From contig CAVIIZ010000003.1 of NCBI GenBank assembly GCA_963642995.1, positions 1-64,000 of the forward strand: a stretch of DNA of 64,000 bases, written 5' to 3'. The notes under the pieces were generated by a model. It made no database searches, was not told the origin of the DNA, and saw nothing but the letters and a program-made list of their open reading frames with translations. Made by a program: the position numbers and the translations under genes. Positions 28,134 to 37,517 of this stretch are shown in pieces; within the stretch, counting starts at the first letter, position 1; each line of letters opens with the position of its first letter. This stretch comes from CAVAWX01 sp963642995 (lineage in GTDB: Bacteria; Actinomycetota; Coriobacteriia; Coriobacteriales; QAMH01).

Positions 28134-31100
28134 ATGAAGATGATCGAGATACGCAACGTCTCAAAGTCCTACAAGACGAAAAACGGCAAGGCGAGCCAGA
28201 CGGCTCTCGACGGCGTGTCCGCAGTGTTCGAGCCGGGCGAGGTCTCCGTCGTCGAAGGCCCGGACGGGTCCGGCAAGACGACGCTGCTCGACGTCGTCTC
28301 GGGATTGGAGAAGCCCGACGCCGGGCAGGTGGTCTTGGACGGCCGCGAGTCGAAGCTCAAGATACTTGGGGTCTCGACGGCCCTGCGCGCGAAAGACGTC
28401 TCCTTCGTCTCGCCCTCGCCCGCGCTCATCGAGCACATGAACGTGTTGGACAACGTGAAGTGCGCCCTCGCGTTCAAGCGCCTTCCCGGCGCTTCGAGCG
28501 CCAAGCGCGCCGCGGCCGCCTTGAAGGACGTGGGGCTTGCCGGCTTCGAGAAGGAGAAGGTCGAAAGCCTCACCATCGCCCAAAGGCAGCTCGTCTGCAT
28601 AGCCCGCGCGCTCGTCAAAGAGCCCAAGGTGCTGCTCGCGGACGAGCCCTGCGCCTGCCTGGGCTCCGAGCACGCGAAAGACGTCTTGCGCATACTGAAG
28701 AAGGCCGCCGCCGACAGGATCGTCGTCGTGACGACGCACGATGCGCACGTCGCGGACTTCCTCGGAGGCGCGCGCTTCGAGATGAAAGACGGCAAGCTCG
28801 CCTCGAAGGCGCAGCCCGGCGCGTCTGCGTCCGCGGGCGCGGCGGCCGGCGCCGGCAAGGAGGCGCAGAAACAGGCCGCTGCATCCGGCGGCAAGGGCGG
28901 CGCGTCGCCGAAGCCGGGACAGCCGGATGCGAGGAAGGCGGGGCAGCGGGATTCGGGGAAGCCGGGCGCCGAAGACGGCTACGCGTCGTCTCTAGGCGTG
29001 CTGAAGGGCGCGGGCCTTGCGCTCTCCAACATGGGAAAGCACAAGTTCCGCACCGTCTTCACCATCTTGGCCACCTCGGTGGGCATCATAGGCATATGCA
29101 CGGTCTTGGCGCTGTCGGGCGGGCTTTCGGCATATGTCGGCCACGTAGAGGAGACGACGCTGTCCTCCACGCCCATCACGATCGGCAGGTACAAAGACCA
29201 GAGCTCGGCCACGCAGTCCTCGACCGAGCAGGCGCAGGCGAGCGCGGCGGAGACCAAGGACAGGGAGTCCAAGCGCGCGCAATACCTGAAGGAGGCCTCG
29301 GAGAACAGGCGCATCGCGCTGAACAACACGATCGCCTCGCTCCTCTCCTCCAACGGCAACCAGAACACCGACGGCGCCACCCTGCTCAACGACGTGCCGT
29401 CGCTGAAGTCCTACCTCGACTCCAACCCCGACGACATACAATCCGCCGCCGCCTCGATCGAATACACCTACGACACCTCGCCCGTCATCTACTCGACTGC
29501 CAACGACGCCGTCTCGGAGGTCTACCCGGGCGGCATGTTCGGCTCGACGGGCACCGGCAGCTCGAGCACCAAGGGCTCGAAGGCCTCCATGACCTCGTCT
29601 GCCTACTCCATCCAAAACTACCTGAGCGACTTCAAGGTCTTTCCCGAAAACCCGCAGACCTATTCCGACGACCAGTCGCTGGCCGGCGGCAAATGGGCCG
29701 AGAACAGCGACGAGTGCATGCTCGTCTTGAACTCCGACGGCACCATGGACGACACGCTGGCCTACACCTTGGGCCTGAAGAACTTCAAGGCCGAGATAGA
29801 GCCCTTGATGGAGAAGTACAAAAACGGCGAGAAGGTGGAGTATCCGGGCATATACGACTCGTATGCCTACGACGACGTCATCGGCACGACCTTCAAGGTG
29901 CTCACCCCGGCCAGCGTCTACCAAAGGCAAGACGACGGCACCTGGGCCGACATGAGCACCGACAGCGACTACATGAAGACCCTCGTCAACCGCGACGGCC
30001 GCGACCTGAAGATAGTCGGCGTGGTCATCCCGGCGGACGGCTCGAAGGCGAGCGCCGTGCTGAATTCGGGAATCTACTACATGCCCTCGCTGAACACCGA
30101 GACCATGGCGCGGGCGGCGGCCTCCGACATAGTCAAGCAGCAGCTGGCCGACCCGGACACCGACGTGCTCAGCGGCAAGACCTTCGCGTGGCTCAAAGAG
30201 GCCGCGAAGGTCACGGAGCGCGTGGATTTCAGCAACCTGGTGAACTTCGACGCCGACGCGCTCGCCGGTTGCGTCACCGTGCACCCCGAGGCGCTCGGGC
30301 TCGACGAGAAGGTGGAGGAGGTGCAAGAGGAGGTGCAGCTCACCGACGAGCAGGTGGAGCAGATGGTGGCCGAGCTTTTGAACGACAAGGAGTTCCAGCA
30401 GTTTCTGCAAGACCTCGCCTCGTCGCCCACCTTCGAGAAAGACGTCGAGACCGCGCTCGCCTCCGCCGGCGCCGCCTATGCGGAGTACTGCGCCGACGAG
30501 ATCTTGGAGGACAGGATCCCGCAAAGTTCCCAGCTGTGGTTTTCCGAGAAGGGCGACGGCTACGCGTGGACGCTCCTCGCGCAGTCCGTCCTGCCCGAAA
30601 GCCTCGACGAAGACGTCTCGAACTTCGTCGCGAAGTACGCGCAGAAGGTGTCGGACTACATCGTCGAGACCCTCGAGGCCGAGATAAACAACCTCGTCGC
30701 CGACATCCAAAAGGAGCTGAGCGCAGAAGAGGCCGACGACGGCCCCGCCCTGATCGAGTTCGACGAGCAGAAGTTCTCGAAAAGCCTCAAGATAAACATC
30801 ACCGAAAAAGACATCTCCCAGCTCGGGCACTACCTCATCGGCGACACCTCGCACACCTACGCCTCGAACTTGGCGGACTTCGGCTACACCACCACCGACA
30901 CGCCCATCACGTGCACGATCTACCCCAAGACGTTTTCCGACAAGGAGAAGATCAAGGCGGTGCTCGACAAATACAACAACGAGAAGCGCCTGGCCGACAG
31001 CGAGTCGCAGGCCATCTCGTACTCGGACACGGCGGGCAGCATCGCCGACGTCGTCGACAAGGCCGTGAAGGGCATAAGCGCCGTCCTCGTGGCGATCCTG

Positions 31101-31454
31101 GCCTTCTCGCTCGTGTCCATCGTCATCCTCATAGCCGTCATATGCGCCGTCTCGACGTTCCAGCGCGCCCGCGAGGTCGGCGTGCTGCGCATGCTCGGAG
31201 CCACCAGGCGCGACATCTTCGCGCTGTTCGACTCCGAGGCCATGCTCCTGGGCTTTTTGTCGGGGCTTTTCAGCGTCGCGGTCAGCGCGCTTGTCTGTTA
31301 TGCGGTGAACTCGGCCGTGCGCGCCGGTTCCGTGGCCTTCGACATCGCCCAGCTCACGCCCCAGATAGTGGTGGGGGCGCTCGTCGCGAGCGCCGTCGTG
31401 GCCGGACTTGCGGGCATCTTGCCGTCGCTGTTTGCCGCGAGGCGCACACGCTAG
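28134..31454 (+). CDS. MacB/LolCDE-like ABC ATPase-permease fusion with degenerate ATPase motifs
   Basis: The 1106-residue protein fuses a cytoplasmic ABC ATPase (1-220) through a Gly/Ala/Lys linker to an FtsX/MacB-type permease: one helix near 305-330, an extracellular domain of about 650 residues, then three helices at the C-terminus (VAILAFSLVSIVILIAV, ending in ARRTR). Walker A (GPDGSGKT, 42-49), Walker B (VLLADEP, 166-172) and the H-loop His202 are present. The Q-loop lacks Gln (FVSPSPA) and the signature is LTIAQ (146-150) rather than LSGGQ. It is probably a mechanotransmission-type machine acting on envelope proteins or lipoproteins. The start is the ATG at 28134. The membrane protein 27 bases downstream is likely its partner. 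Confidence 0.82.
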   Translation: MKMIEIRNVSKSYKTKNGKASQTALDGVSAVFEPGEVSVVEGPDGSGKTTLLDVVSGLEKPDAGQVVLDGRESKLKILGVSTALRAKDVSFVSPSPALIEHMNVLDNVKCALAFKRLPGASSAKRAAAALKDVGLAGFEKEKVESLTIAQRQLVCIARALVKEPKVLLADEPCACLGSEHAKDVLRILKKAAADRIVVVTTHDAHVADFLGGARFEMKDGKLASKAQPGASASAGAAAGAGKEAQKQAAASGGKGGASPKPGQPDARKAGQRDSGKPGAEDGYASSLGVLKGAGLALSNMGKHKFRTVFTILATSVGIIGICTVLALSGGLSAYVGHVEETTLSSTPITIGRYKDQSSATQSSTEQAQASAAETKDRESKRAQYLKEASENRRIALNNTIASLLSSNGNQNTDGATLLNDVPSLKSYLDSNPDDIQSAAASIEYTYDTSPVIYSTANDAVSEVYPGGMFGSTGTGSSSTKGSKASMTSSAYSIQNYLSDFKVFPENPQTYSDDQSLAGGKWAENSDECMLVLNSDGTMDDTLAYTLGLKNFKAEIEPLMEKYKNGEKVEYPGIYDSYAYDDVIGTTFKVLTPASVYQRQDDGTWADMSTDSDYMKTLVNRDGRDLKIVGVVIPADGSKASAVLNSGIYYMPSLNTETMARAAASDIVKQQLADPDTDVLSGKTFAWLKEAAKVTERVDFSNLVNFDADALAGCVTVHPEALGLDEKVEEVQEEVQLTDEQVEQMVAELLNDKEFQQFLQDLASSPTFEKDVETALASAGAAYAEYCADEILEDRIPQSSQLWFSEKGDGYAWTLLAQSVLPESLDEDVSNFVAKYAQKVSDYIVETLEAEINNLVADIQKELSAEEADDGPALIEFDEQKFSKSLKINITEKDISQLGHYLIGDTSHTYASNLADFGYTTTDTPITCTIYPKTFSDKEKIKAVLDKYNNEKRLADSESQAISYSDTAGSIADVVDKAVKGISAVLVAILAFSLVSIVILIAVICAVSTFQRAREVGVLRMLGATRRDIFALFDSEAMLLGFLSGLFSVAVSALVCYAVNSAVRAGSVAFDIAQLTPQIVVGALVASAVVAGLAGILPSLFAARRTR

Positions 31455-31481
31455 GCGCGGCGTGAAACACGAGGAGCAGCT

Positions 31482-33311
31482 ATGAATGTGTTCAAGAAGT
31501 ACATCCTGCCGGGCATCATGTCGCTTGTCGTCATCGGCGTCATCTACTATGTCACCATCCCCGCGATCAACGTGCAGAACACCGGTTTCTGGTGGTTTTG
31601 CATCTGGTGCATCGTCGTCGTCGCCGCCTTCTACGGCATAGCGCAGGGCGTGCAGGTCTCGACGGATTTCTTCGAGGATCTCCACGCGAAGGGCGCGGGC
31701 GAGGTCTTCAGGGAGCGCCACGAGAAGAGGAAAGGGGCCAAGTCCGCACAGGCGGGCGCGGCAGACGGCGGCAAGAAGAAGGGCGCGGGGAAAAAGAGGG
31801 GCAAGCGCCGCAGCGTCTTTTTCTGGCTCGTCGTCGCCGTGGTCTTTCTCGCCCTCGGCATATTCGTGGGCAACATCGCGTCCTCGCCGTTTTTCAACGC
31901 GCGCGCCTACGCCGGCCTGCTCCAGACCGAGGAGGGCGACTTTTCCGCCGACATAGGCGAGGTGGGGATGTCGAACGTGCCGGTCGTGGACAAGGACACG
32001 GCGGTGCGCCTGGGCAGCCGCACCATCGGCGAGATGAGCGACCTGGTCAGCCAGTACGCCATCGACGAGAGCTACAACGCCTACACGCAGATCAGCTACA
32101 AGAACGCCCCGTACCGCGTCAGCCCGCTGGTCTACGCCGACATCATAAAGTGGCTCACGAACACGGGCGCGGGCCTGCCGGGCTACGTCACGGTGAACAT
32201 GGCCACCCAGGAGACCAAGCTCGTGCGCCTCGACGAGGGCAAGTACATGCACATCTCCACTGCCGAGCACTTCAACAACTACCTGTACCGCTATGTGCGC
32301 TTCGCGTATCCGACCGAGATGTTCGGCGACGCCGCCTTCGAGATAGACGACGACGGCAACCCGTACTGGATCGTGCCCACCGTGCAGATGCGCATAGGCC
32401 TTTTCGGCGGCAAGGACTACAAGGGCGCCATCTTGGTGAACGCGTGCACGGGCGAGATGCGCAACTACGAGCTTTCCGAGGTGCCGGGGTGGTGCGACAA
32501 GGTCTTTTCCGCCGACCTGGTCTACGAGCAGCTCGGCTATTACGGGCGCTACCAGGGCGGCTTCATCAACTCGCTCATAGGCCAGTCCGGCGTCACCATC
32601 CCCACGGGCAGCTCCGCGCCGAGCCTGTTCTCCTCGAACAGCTCAGAGTCGCAAAACACCTCGAGCTCGTCTTCGAGCGGCTACAACTACCTCGCCATCG
32701 ACGACGACGTCTACATGTACACGGGCATGACGTCTGCCAACAGCGACGAGTCGCTGGTCGCGTTCGTCTTGACGAACCTGCGCACGAAGGAGACGAGGAA
32801 GTACACCTGCGCCGGCGCGACGGAGACCTCTGCCATGCGCTCGGCGGAAGGCCAGGTGCAGCAGATGAGCTACAAGGCAACGAGCCCCTTGCTGCTCAAC
32901 ATCGCGAACCGCCCGACGTATTTCCTGTCGCTTAAAGACTCGGCCGGGTTGGTGAAGATGTACGCCTTCATCGACGTGCAGCAGTACCAGATCGTCGGCA
33001 CGGGCTCGACCATCAGCGACGCGCAGAAAAACTACGTGGCGGCGCTCGCGAACAACGACGAGGTGCACCTGGACGTGAACGCCCTATCGTCAAGCGAGCA
33101 GATCCCGAAGGCCGCCGGCGCGATCGAGTCGATCCAGCCCGTCGTCGCGGACGGCAACACGCGGTGGTACTTCAAGTTGCAAGGCGACGCGTCCATCTAC
33201 GTGGCCTCGATATCCGCGGGCAACAACCTGCCCTTTCTGAAGGCGGGAGACGCCGTGAGCGCCACCTACACGGAAAAGGACGGCGTGCGCGAGGTGAGCG
33301 TGCTGCAATAG
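31482..33311 (+). CDS. Conserved-type membrane protein of unknown function, partner of the ABC/permease
   Basis: I do not recognise the family. The 609-residue protein has two N-terminal helices (about 8-27 and 36-55), a Lys/Gly-rich cytoplasmic loop (70-110), a third helix (112-131) and an extracellular domain of about 470 residues rich in Tyr, Ser and Thr. That domain includes a Ser-only stretch near 395-405 and a C-terminal OB-like strand pattern (VSATYTEKDGVREVSV). GAGGAG precedes the ATG and the gene follows the ABC/permease by 27 bases, so they are almost certainly co-transcribed. It could be a large external sensor or scaffold for that transporter. Confidence 0.75.
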   Translation: MNVFKKYILPGIMSLVVIGVIYYVTIPAINVQNTGFWWFCIWCIVVVAAFYGIAQGVQVSTDFFEDLHAKGAGEVFRERHEKRKGAKSAQAGAADGGKKKGAGKKRGKRRSVFFWLVVAVVFLALGIFVGNIASSPFFNARAYAGLLQTEEGDFSADIGEVGMSNVPVVDKDTAVRLGSRTIGEMSDLVSQYAIDESYNAYTQISYKNAPYRVSPLVYADIIKWLTNTGAGLPGYVTVNMATQETKLVRLDEGKYMHISTAEHFNNYLYRYVRFAYPTEMFGDAAFEIDDDGNPYWIVPTVQMRIGLFGGKDYKGAILVNACTGEMRNYELSEVPGWCDKVFSADLVYEQLGYYGRYQGGFINSLIGQSGVTIPTGSSAPSLFSSNSSESQNTSSSSSSGYNYLAIDDDVYMYTGMTSANSDESLVAFVLTNLRTKETRKYTCAGATETSAMRSAEGQVQQMSYKATSPLLLNIANRPTYFLSLKDSAGLVKMYAFIDVQQYQIVGTGSTISDAQKNYVAALANNDEVHLDVNALSSSEQIPKAAGAIESIQPVVADGNTRWYFKLQGDASIYVASISAGNNLPFLKAGDAVSATYTEKDGVREVSVLQ

Positions 33312-33346
33312 CGCCGCCGTCACGCGCCGTGCGCCGGCGCGCTCCT

Positions 33347-34537
33347 TCACGCCCCGCGGTACTCGTCCCACAGCTCGCGGAACACGCCCAGCGCGCCTTT
33401 CACCGTGGACTCGTCGCAGCAATAGCCCGCGCGCACCCAGCCGGCCGCCCCGAGCTCGTCGCCCGGCACGAGCAGCAGGTCGCGGGCCTTCGCGCGCTCG
33501 TAGAAGGCGGTCGCGTCGGGTTCGAGCGCCTGTATCCACATGTAGAACGCGCCCTGCGGCCGCACGTAGGTGTAGCCGATCTCGTCGAGGCCGCGCATGA
33601 ACAGCTCGCGGTTTCTCGCGTAGGGCGCCTTGTCCGGCTCGACGTCGATGCATTCGGCGATCGTCTGCTGGAAAAGGGCGCCGGCGCAGATGTAGCCCAT
33701 GGCGCGCCCCGCGCCCACGATGGCGTCGTAGACGTCGCGGTTGTGCTCGACGTCCGGCGCCACGAGCAGGTAGGCGATGCGCTCGCCCGGCAAGCTCAGG
33801 CTCTTCGACCAGCTGTAGGCCACTATCGTGTTCTCGTAAAGGCCGGGCACCCATGCGGGCTTGTCGGCGCTGTCGTAGAAAAGCTCGCGGTACGGCTCGT
33901 CGGAGAGCAGGTAGACGGGATGCCCGAACTCGACGCTCTTGCGGCGCAGGATGTCCGCCAGCGCCGCGAGGTCGCCTTTCGGGTAGACGACGCCCACGGG
34001 ATTGTTCGGGGAATTCACGATGACGAGCGCGCAACGTGCGTCGATGGCGGCGTCCAGCGCGTCCAAGTCGAGCTGGAAATCGTCTGGGCGGGCGGGCACC
34101 TCGACGAGGGCGGCGCCGGCGTTTTGCGTCCAGGTCTTGTATTCGGTGAAGTACGGCGCGGTCGTGACGACCGTTTCCCCAGGCCCGCACAGCGCCTTCA
34201 ACGCTATGGCGATGGCAGACGACGCGCCGGGGGTGAGGTAGAGGTCGGCTGCCGTGTAGGAGGTGGAAAAGCGCCTGTTCAGGTTGTCGGCTATCGCGGC
34301 TCGCACCTTCTCGAGGCCGGGCGAGGGGGTGTAGCCGTGCACCGAGCTGTCGCCGCTTGCGGCAAGGCGCGCGATGGTCTTGCCCACGATGTCGGGCGCC
34401 GGGACCGACGGATTGCCGATGGACAGGTCGAACACCTTGTCGGCGCCCACCTCGGCCTTGCGGGCCAGCCCGTAGGCAAACGTCTCGCGTATCTTGTTCG
34501 GCGCCGCGCCCAGCGCGCGCATCTCCTCGTTCATCAT
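33347..34537 (-). CDS. PLP-dependent class I/II aminotransferase
   Basis: This fold-type I aminotransferase has 396 residues from the chosen start. It shows NSPNNPVG and the cofactor-binding aspartate in LLSDEPYRE, and the Schiff-base lysine Lys245 in YSWSKSLSLPGER. An early SIGNPS and a C-terminal GAFYMW are also present. The family transfers amino groups between amino and keto acids; the substrate is not evident (aspartate or aromatic types are possible). The reading frame extends four codons to an ATG at 34549 that abuts GAGAGG with no spacer, so I prefer the ATG at 34537 (MMNEEM). A -10-like TAGACT lies at 34591-34586. It converges on the 31.5-33.3 kb gene. Confidence 0.85.
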   Translation of the reverse strand: MMNEEMRALGAAPNKIRETFAYGLARKAEVGADKVFDLSIGNPSVPAPDIVGKTIARLAASGDSSVHGYTPSPGLEKVRAAIADNLNRRFSTSYTAADLYLTPGASSAIAIALKALCGPGETVVTTAPYFTEYKTWTQNAGAALVEVPARPDDFQLDLDALDAAIDARCALVIVNSPNNPVGVVYPKGDLAALADILRRKSVEFGHPVYLLSDEPYRELFYDSADKPAWVPGLYENTIVAYSWSKSLSLPGERIAYLLVAPDVEHNRDVYDAIVGAGRAMGYICAGALFQQTIAECIDVEPDKAPYARNRELFMRGLDEIGYTYVRPQGAFYMWIQALEPDATAFYERAKARDLLLVPGDELGAAGWVRAGYCCDESTVKGALGVFRELWDEYRGA

Positions 34538-34830
34538 CGAAAAGCGCATCCTCTCGTCGTGTGCGGGTTTCTCCTCGCGTCGTAGAGTCTAGCGCACCTC
34601 GCCCGGATATCTCCGGGTCTTGCAATGCCCGGTTTCGCGGGGTGTGGTCTCGCGGCGCATGCCGGCGGCGGCGTGCGCGGCATCTGCGGGGGTCGTGCAC
34701 GTGCACGCGGCGGCGCCTGTCCGGGGCTTGCGGTCAAGCGCGGCCGAGACGGCGGGGACATCTCGTGCCTCGGGCAAAGGCGGGCCTTGCTGAAAAGCAT
34801 GCGTGTTCGGGGAAAGATCGTGAAAACATG

Positions 34831-34914
34831 TGGTACCGGAGGTGGGACTTGAACCCACACGCCCGAAGGCAACGGTTTTTGAGACCGTCGCGTCTGCCAT
34901 TCCGCCACTCCGGC
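34831..34914 (-). tRNA. tRNA-Leu (anticodon CAA)
   Basis: The 84-base cloverleaf has acceptor GCCGGAG pairing with CTCCGGT (one G-T), an anticodon stem ACGGT/ACCGT around loop CTCAAAA (anticodon CAA), a short variable arm, T-arm GGGTTCAAGTCCC and an encoded CCA. It decodes UUG. Confidence 0.95.
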
Positions 34915-34993
34915 TCGTCGCGTTGACGTGTGCCGTCTATTTTCCTTTGCAAATCGGCGCAAGTCAAGACTGGTTTTGCGCTGCGGCCGCGGC

Positions 34994-34999
34994 TATAGT
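34994..34999 (+). promoter_or_regulatory. -10 element of the 6S RNA
   Basis: TATAGT lies seven bases before the expected 5' end of the 6S RNA. The region 34915-35005 also must carry the tRNA-Leu promoter on the other strand, where TTGCGC and TAGACG are spaced 17 apart. Confidence 0.45.
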
Positions 35000-35005
35000 C
35001 GAAGA

Positions 35006-35185
35006 CGAGCTTCATCCCTTGCGCCGGTTTTTCGCGATGGACCGATGTCAGCACTTTGGGATCCCTAGATTTCGGGTCGTACAGGTATCCTGCTCGAACG
35101 TGAGGAAGCTGGAAAACCCGATGCGGGCACCCACCTTCACCAGGTGGGTTCATCCTTGCCGGGCATGGGGTGGGGCTTTTCTTTT
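35006..35185 (+). ncRNA. ssrS: 6S RNA
   Basis: This is an approximately 180-base transcript unit with no ORF, directly upstream of rarA, a position known for 6S RNA in several Gram-positive lineages. The ends pair into a long closing stem: GCTTCATCCC near 35009 with GGGGTGGGGC ending at 35176 (several G-T pairs), continuing inward with TTGC/GCCGGG pairing. The 3' half of the central region contains the expected small hairpin (ACCCACCT with AGGTGGGT). The order of elements parallels E. coli ssrS. 6S RNA mimics an open promoter and binds housekeeping RNA polymerase. The end is set by CTTTTCTTTT after the stem. Confidence 0.7.
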
Positions 35186-35254
35186 GCCCCGCGCCTTCGC
35201 ATGCCGGATGTTTCGCGCGGGGATTTGGGGAAAGACGCGAAAGAGGCGAGCAGC

Positions 35255-36556
35255 ATGAGCGCCCGGATGGACACCCTCTTCACCGAAGTCGAGCAGGCGA
35301 GGAAGCGGGAGAACGCGCCGCTTGCCGTGGCGATGCGCCCGCGGACGCTTGCCGAGGTCGTGGGACAAGACGAGGCCGTGGGGCGCGGCAGCTGGCTTGC
35401 GCGCGCCATCGAGTCCGACACGCTGTCCTCGATCATCCTCTACGGGCCTGCCGGCACCGGCAAGACCTCGATCGCGCACGTGATCGCCCTCACCACGCAC
35501 GCGGCCTTCGTCGAGGTCTCGGCCGTCACGGGCACGGTCGCCGACCTGCGGCGCGAGATAAAGGCCGCCGAGCAGCGCCTGGGCGCCTCCGGCATGCGCA
35601 CCATTCTCTTCATCGACGAGATCCACCGCTTCTCGCGCTCGCAGCAAGACGCGCTGCTGCATGCCGTGGAAGACCGCGTCGTCGTGCTCGTGGGCGCCAC
35701 GACGGAAAACCCGTTTTTCGAGGTGAACTCCGCGTTGATCAGCCGCAGCCGCATCGTCGAGCTGAAACCCATCGGCGCGTCCGGCGTCGAGGCCATCGTG
35801 GCCCGCGCCCTCGAAGACGAGCGCGGGCTGGGCGGCGCCTACACGATCGACGACGACGCGCTGTCGGCCATCGTCATCACCGCGGGCGGCGACGCGCGCA
35901 TGGCGCTCACCACCTTGGAGCTGGCCGCGCAGCTGGCAGGAGAGGCCGGGCGCATCACCGCGCGCGACGTGGCCGACGCGATGCCGCACCGCCAGCTGCC
36001 CTACGACAAGAAGGGCGACAACCACTACGACATCGTCTCGGCCTTCATCAAGAGCATGCGCGGCTCGGACGTGGACGCGGCGCTGTACTGGATGGCCCGC
36101 ATGCTCGAGGGCGGCGAGGACCCGAAGTTCGTCGCCCGGCGCATCTTCATCCTGGCCGCCGAAGACGTCGGTTTGGCCGACCCGCGCGCGCTGCAGATCG
36201 CGGCGTCTGCCTTCAAGGCCGTCGAGGTGCTGGGCATGCCCGAGTGCCGCATCCCGCTGGCGCAGGCCGCCATCTACATGGCCCTCGCGCCGAAGTCGAA
36301 CTCCGGCGAGGCCGCCATCGACGCGGCGATCGCCGAGGTGCGCAACGGCCCTGCCCGCGAGGTGCCGCCGCATCTGCGCGACCGCCACCGCCCGGGCGCG
36401 GAGGCCTACGGCGCCTACAAATACCCCCACGACTATCCGGGCGCCTACGTCGAGCAGCAGTACCTGCCGGACGGTCTGGCGCGCGGCGCCTTCTACAAGC
36501 CGACGAGCCACGGCTGGGAGAAACTGCGCTTTCCCGGAGCCCACGACGAAGGGTGA
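35255..36556 (+). CDS. rarA: Replication-associated recombination protein A (RarA/MgsA AAA+ ATPase)
   Basis: The 433-residue protein is a clamp-loader-like AAA+ ATPase that acts at stalled forks. It has VVGQDEAVG near the start, Walker A GPAGTGKT (64-71), Walker B ILFIDEIH (117-124), the sensor GATTENPFFEVN and the C-terminal RarA signature (YDKKGDNHYDIVSAFIKSMRGSD and AEDVGLADP). The length is normal for the family. I chose the ATG at 35255, downstream of the 6S RNA, rather than the frame extension to 35144, which would overlap that RNA. Confidence 0.93.
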   Translation: MSARMDTLFTEVEQARKRENAPLAVAMRPRTLAEVVGQDEAVGRGSWLARAIESDTLSSIILYGPAGTGKTSIAHVIALTTHAAFVEVSAVTGTVADLRREIKAAEQRLGASGMRTILFIDEIHRFSRSQQDALLHAVEDRVVVLVGATTENPFFEVNSALISRSRIVELKPIGASGVEAIVARALEDERGLGGAYTIDDDALSAIVITAGGDARMALTTLELAAQLAGEAGRITARDVADAMPHRQLPYDKKGDNHYDIVSAFIKSMRGSDVDAALYWMARMLEGGEDPKFVARRIFILAAEDVGLADPRALQIAASAFKAVEVLGMPECRIPLAQAAIYMALAPKSNSGEAAIDAAIAEVRNGPAREVPPHLRDRHRPGAEAYGAYKYPHDYPGAYVEQQYLPDGLARGAFYKPTSHGWEKLRFPGAHDEG

Positions 36557-36557
36557 A

Positions 36558-36577
36558 GGGCGCGCGGCGCCCCTTTT
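36558..36577 (+). terminator. Intrinsic terminator after rarA
   Basis: A compact hairpin GGGCGC-GCG-GCGCCC followed by CTTTT, starting two bases after the rarA stop. Confidence 0.65.
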
Positions 36578-36667
36578 CCGCCCACGGCGCCGCCATAGCG
36601 CGCCGTTTTCGGGTACCATGTGGGTTCGTCTACGAAAAAAGTACTCGATGAACGGGGGCAATCCATC

Positions 36668-37369
36668 ATGGACGGTATGGGAGAAGCTTTGGGCGGCATG
36701 TGGCCTTTCGCCGCTGCGGTGCTCGTGGTCTTGGGCATCGTCGCCATCGTCGCGCTCATCGTCGTCTTGGTTCGCGTCAGCACTGCGGTGAAGAGCGCGA
36801 ACGAGACCGTCGAGAAGGTGAACACCTTGGTCGACGAGGTCAACGAGCAGATCGCGCCCGCCTTGAAGCGCGTCGACCCTCTGGTCGAGCAGGCCGCGCT
36901 CACCGTCGACACGGTGAACCTGGAGCTCTTGCGCCTGGACGGCATCTTGGAGGACGTGGAAAGCGTCACGGGCGTGGCGGGCAAGGCCGCCGACACCGTC
37001 GACACCGTCACCTCTGCCCCCGTGAAGGCCGTGGCGGGCGTGGTCGAGCGCGTGCGCGGGGCATTCGGCGACGCGCAGCGCAAAAAGCAGGTGAAGCGCT
37101 TCGTGTATCCGTCGGGCGCCGCGCCCGCCGAGAGGGGCGGAGCCGACGAGCCTGCGGTGAGGGACGCCGCGAACCCCGAGCCGGTCGCAGCCGAGCCCGC
37201 CGCCGAATCCGCGCAGCCCGCCGCCGCGACGCCCCAGACGGCGCAAGACGCGGTGTTCTCAGCGCAGGCGCAGGCAGGCGACCCGTCCGTCGCCGACGTC
37301 GCGGCCGCGATCGCCGCCGCCGCCGGCAAGCAGGCGGCAGATGCGGGAGAGGGCACGGCGGCAAAATAA
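36668..37369 (+). CDS. DUF948-like membrane-anchored coiled-coil protein
   Basis: The 233-residue protein has one N-terminal helix (about 10-32, FAAAVLVVLGIVAIVALIVV). A heptad-rich coiled coil (35-125) follows, with repeated VxxVNxxVDxV pattern, then an Ala/Pro/Glu-rich tail of about 75 residues. Helix plus coiled coil matches DUF948, a family of unknown function linked to general stress proteins in Firmicutes. A -10-like TACCAT lies about 50 bases upstream; the start is the ATG at 36668 rather than 36620. It precedes alaS with 148 bases between. Confidence 0.7.
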   Translation: MDGMGEALGGMWPFAAAVLVVLGIVAIVALIVVLVRVSTAVKSANETVEKVNTLVDEVNEQIAPALKRVDPLVEQAALTVDTVNLELLRLDGILEDVESVTGVAGKAADTVDTVTSAPVKAVAGVVERVRGAFGDAQRKKQVKRFVYPSGAAPAERGGADEPAVRDAANPEPVAAEPAAESAQPAAATPQTAQDAVFSAQAQAGDPSVADVAAAIAAAAGKQAADAGEGTAAK

Positions 37370-37517
37370 CGCCGCGCCGCGCCGCGCCCGGGCGGGTCGT
37401 AGGCCCCGCGCCGTCTCGCGGCGTCGCGCGCCATGTCCGCGCCCGCTTCACCTGCCCCGCCTCGCGTGGGGCAAACCGCACGTTTTCATGTTCCACGAGC
37501 TTCACGAAGGAGTCACC

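Noticed and set aside
35144..35254. N-terminal extension of RarA back to 35144
   Set aside because: The added residues have no RarA similarity and would overlap the 3' part of the 6S RNA; the ATG at 35255 gives a normal start.
37370..37517. T-box riboswitch upstream of alaS
   Set aside because: No specifier stem, no T-box sequence and no antiterminator/terminator pair could be found in the 148-base leader.
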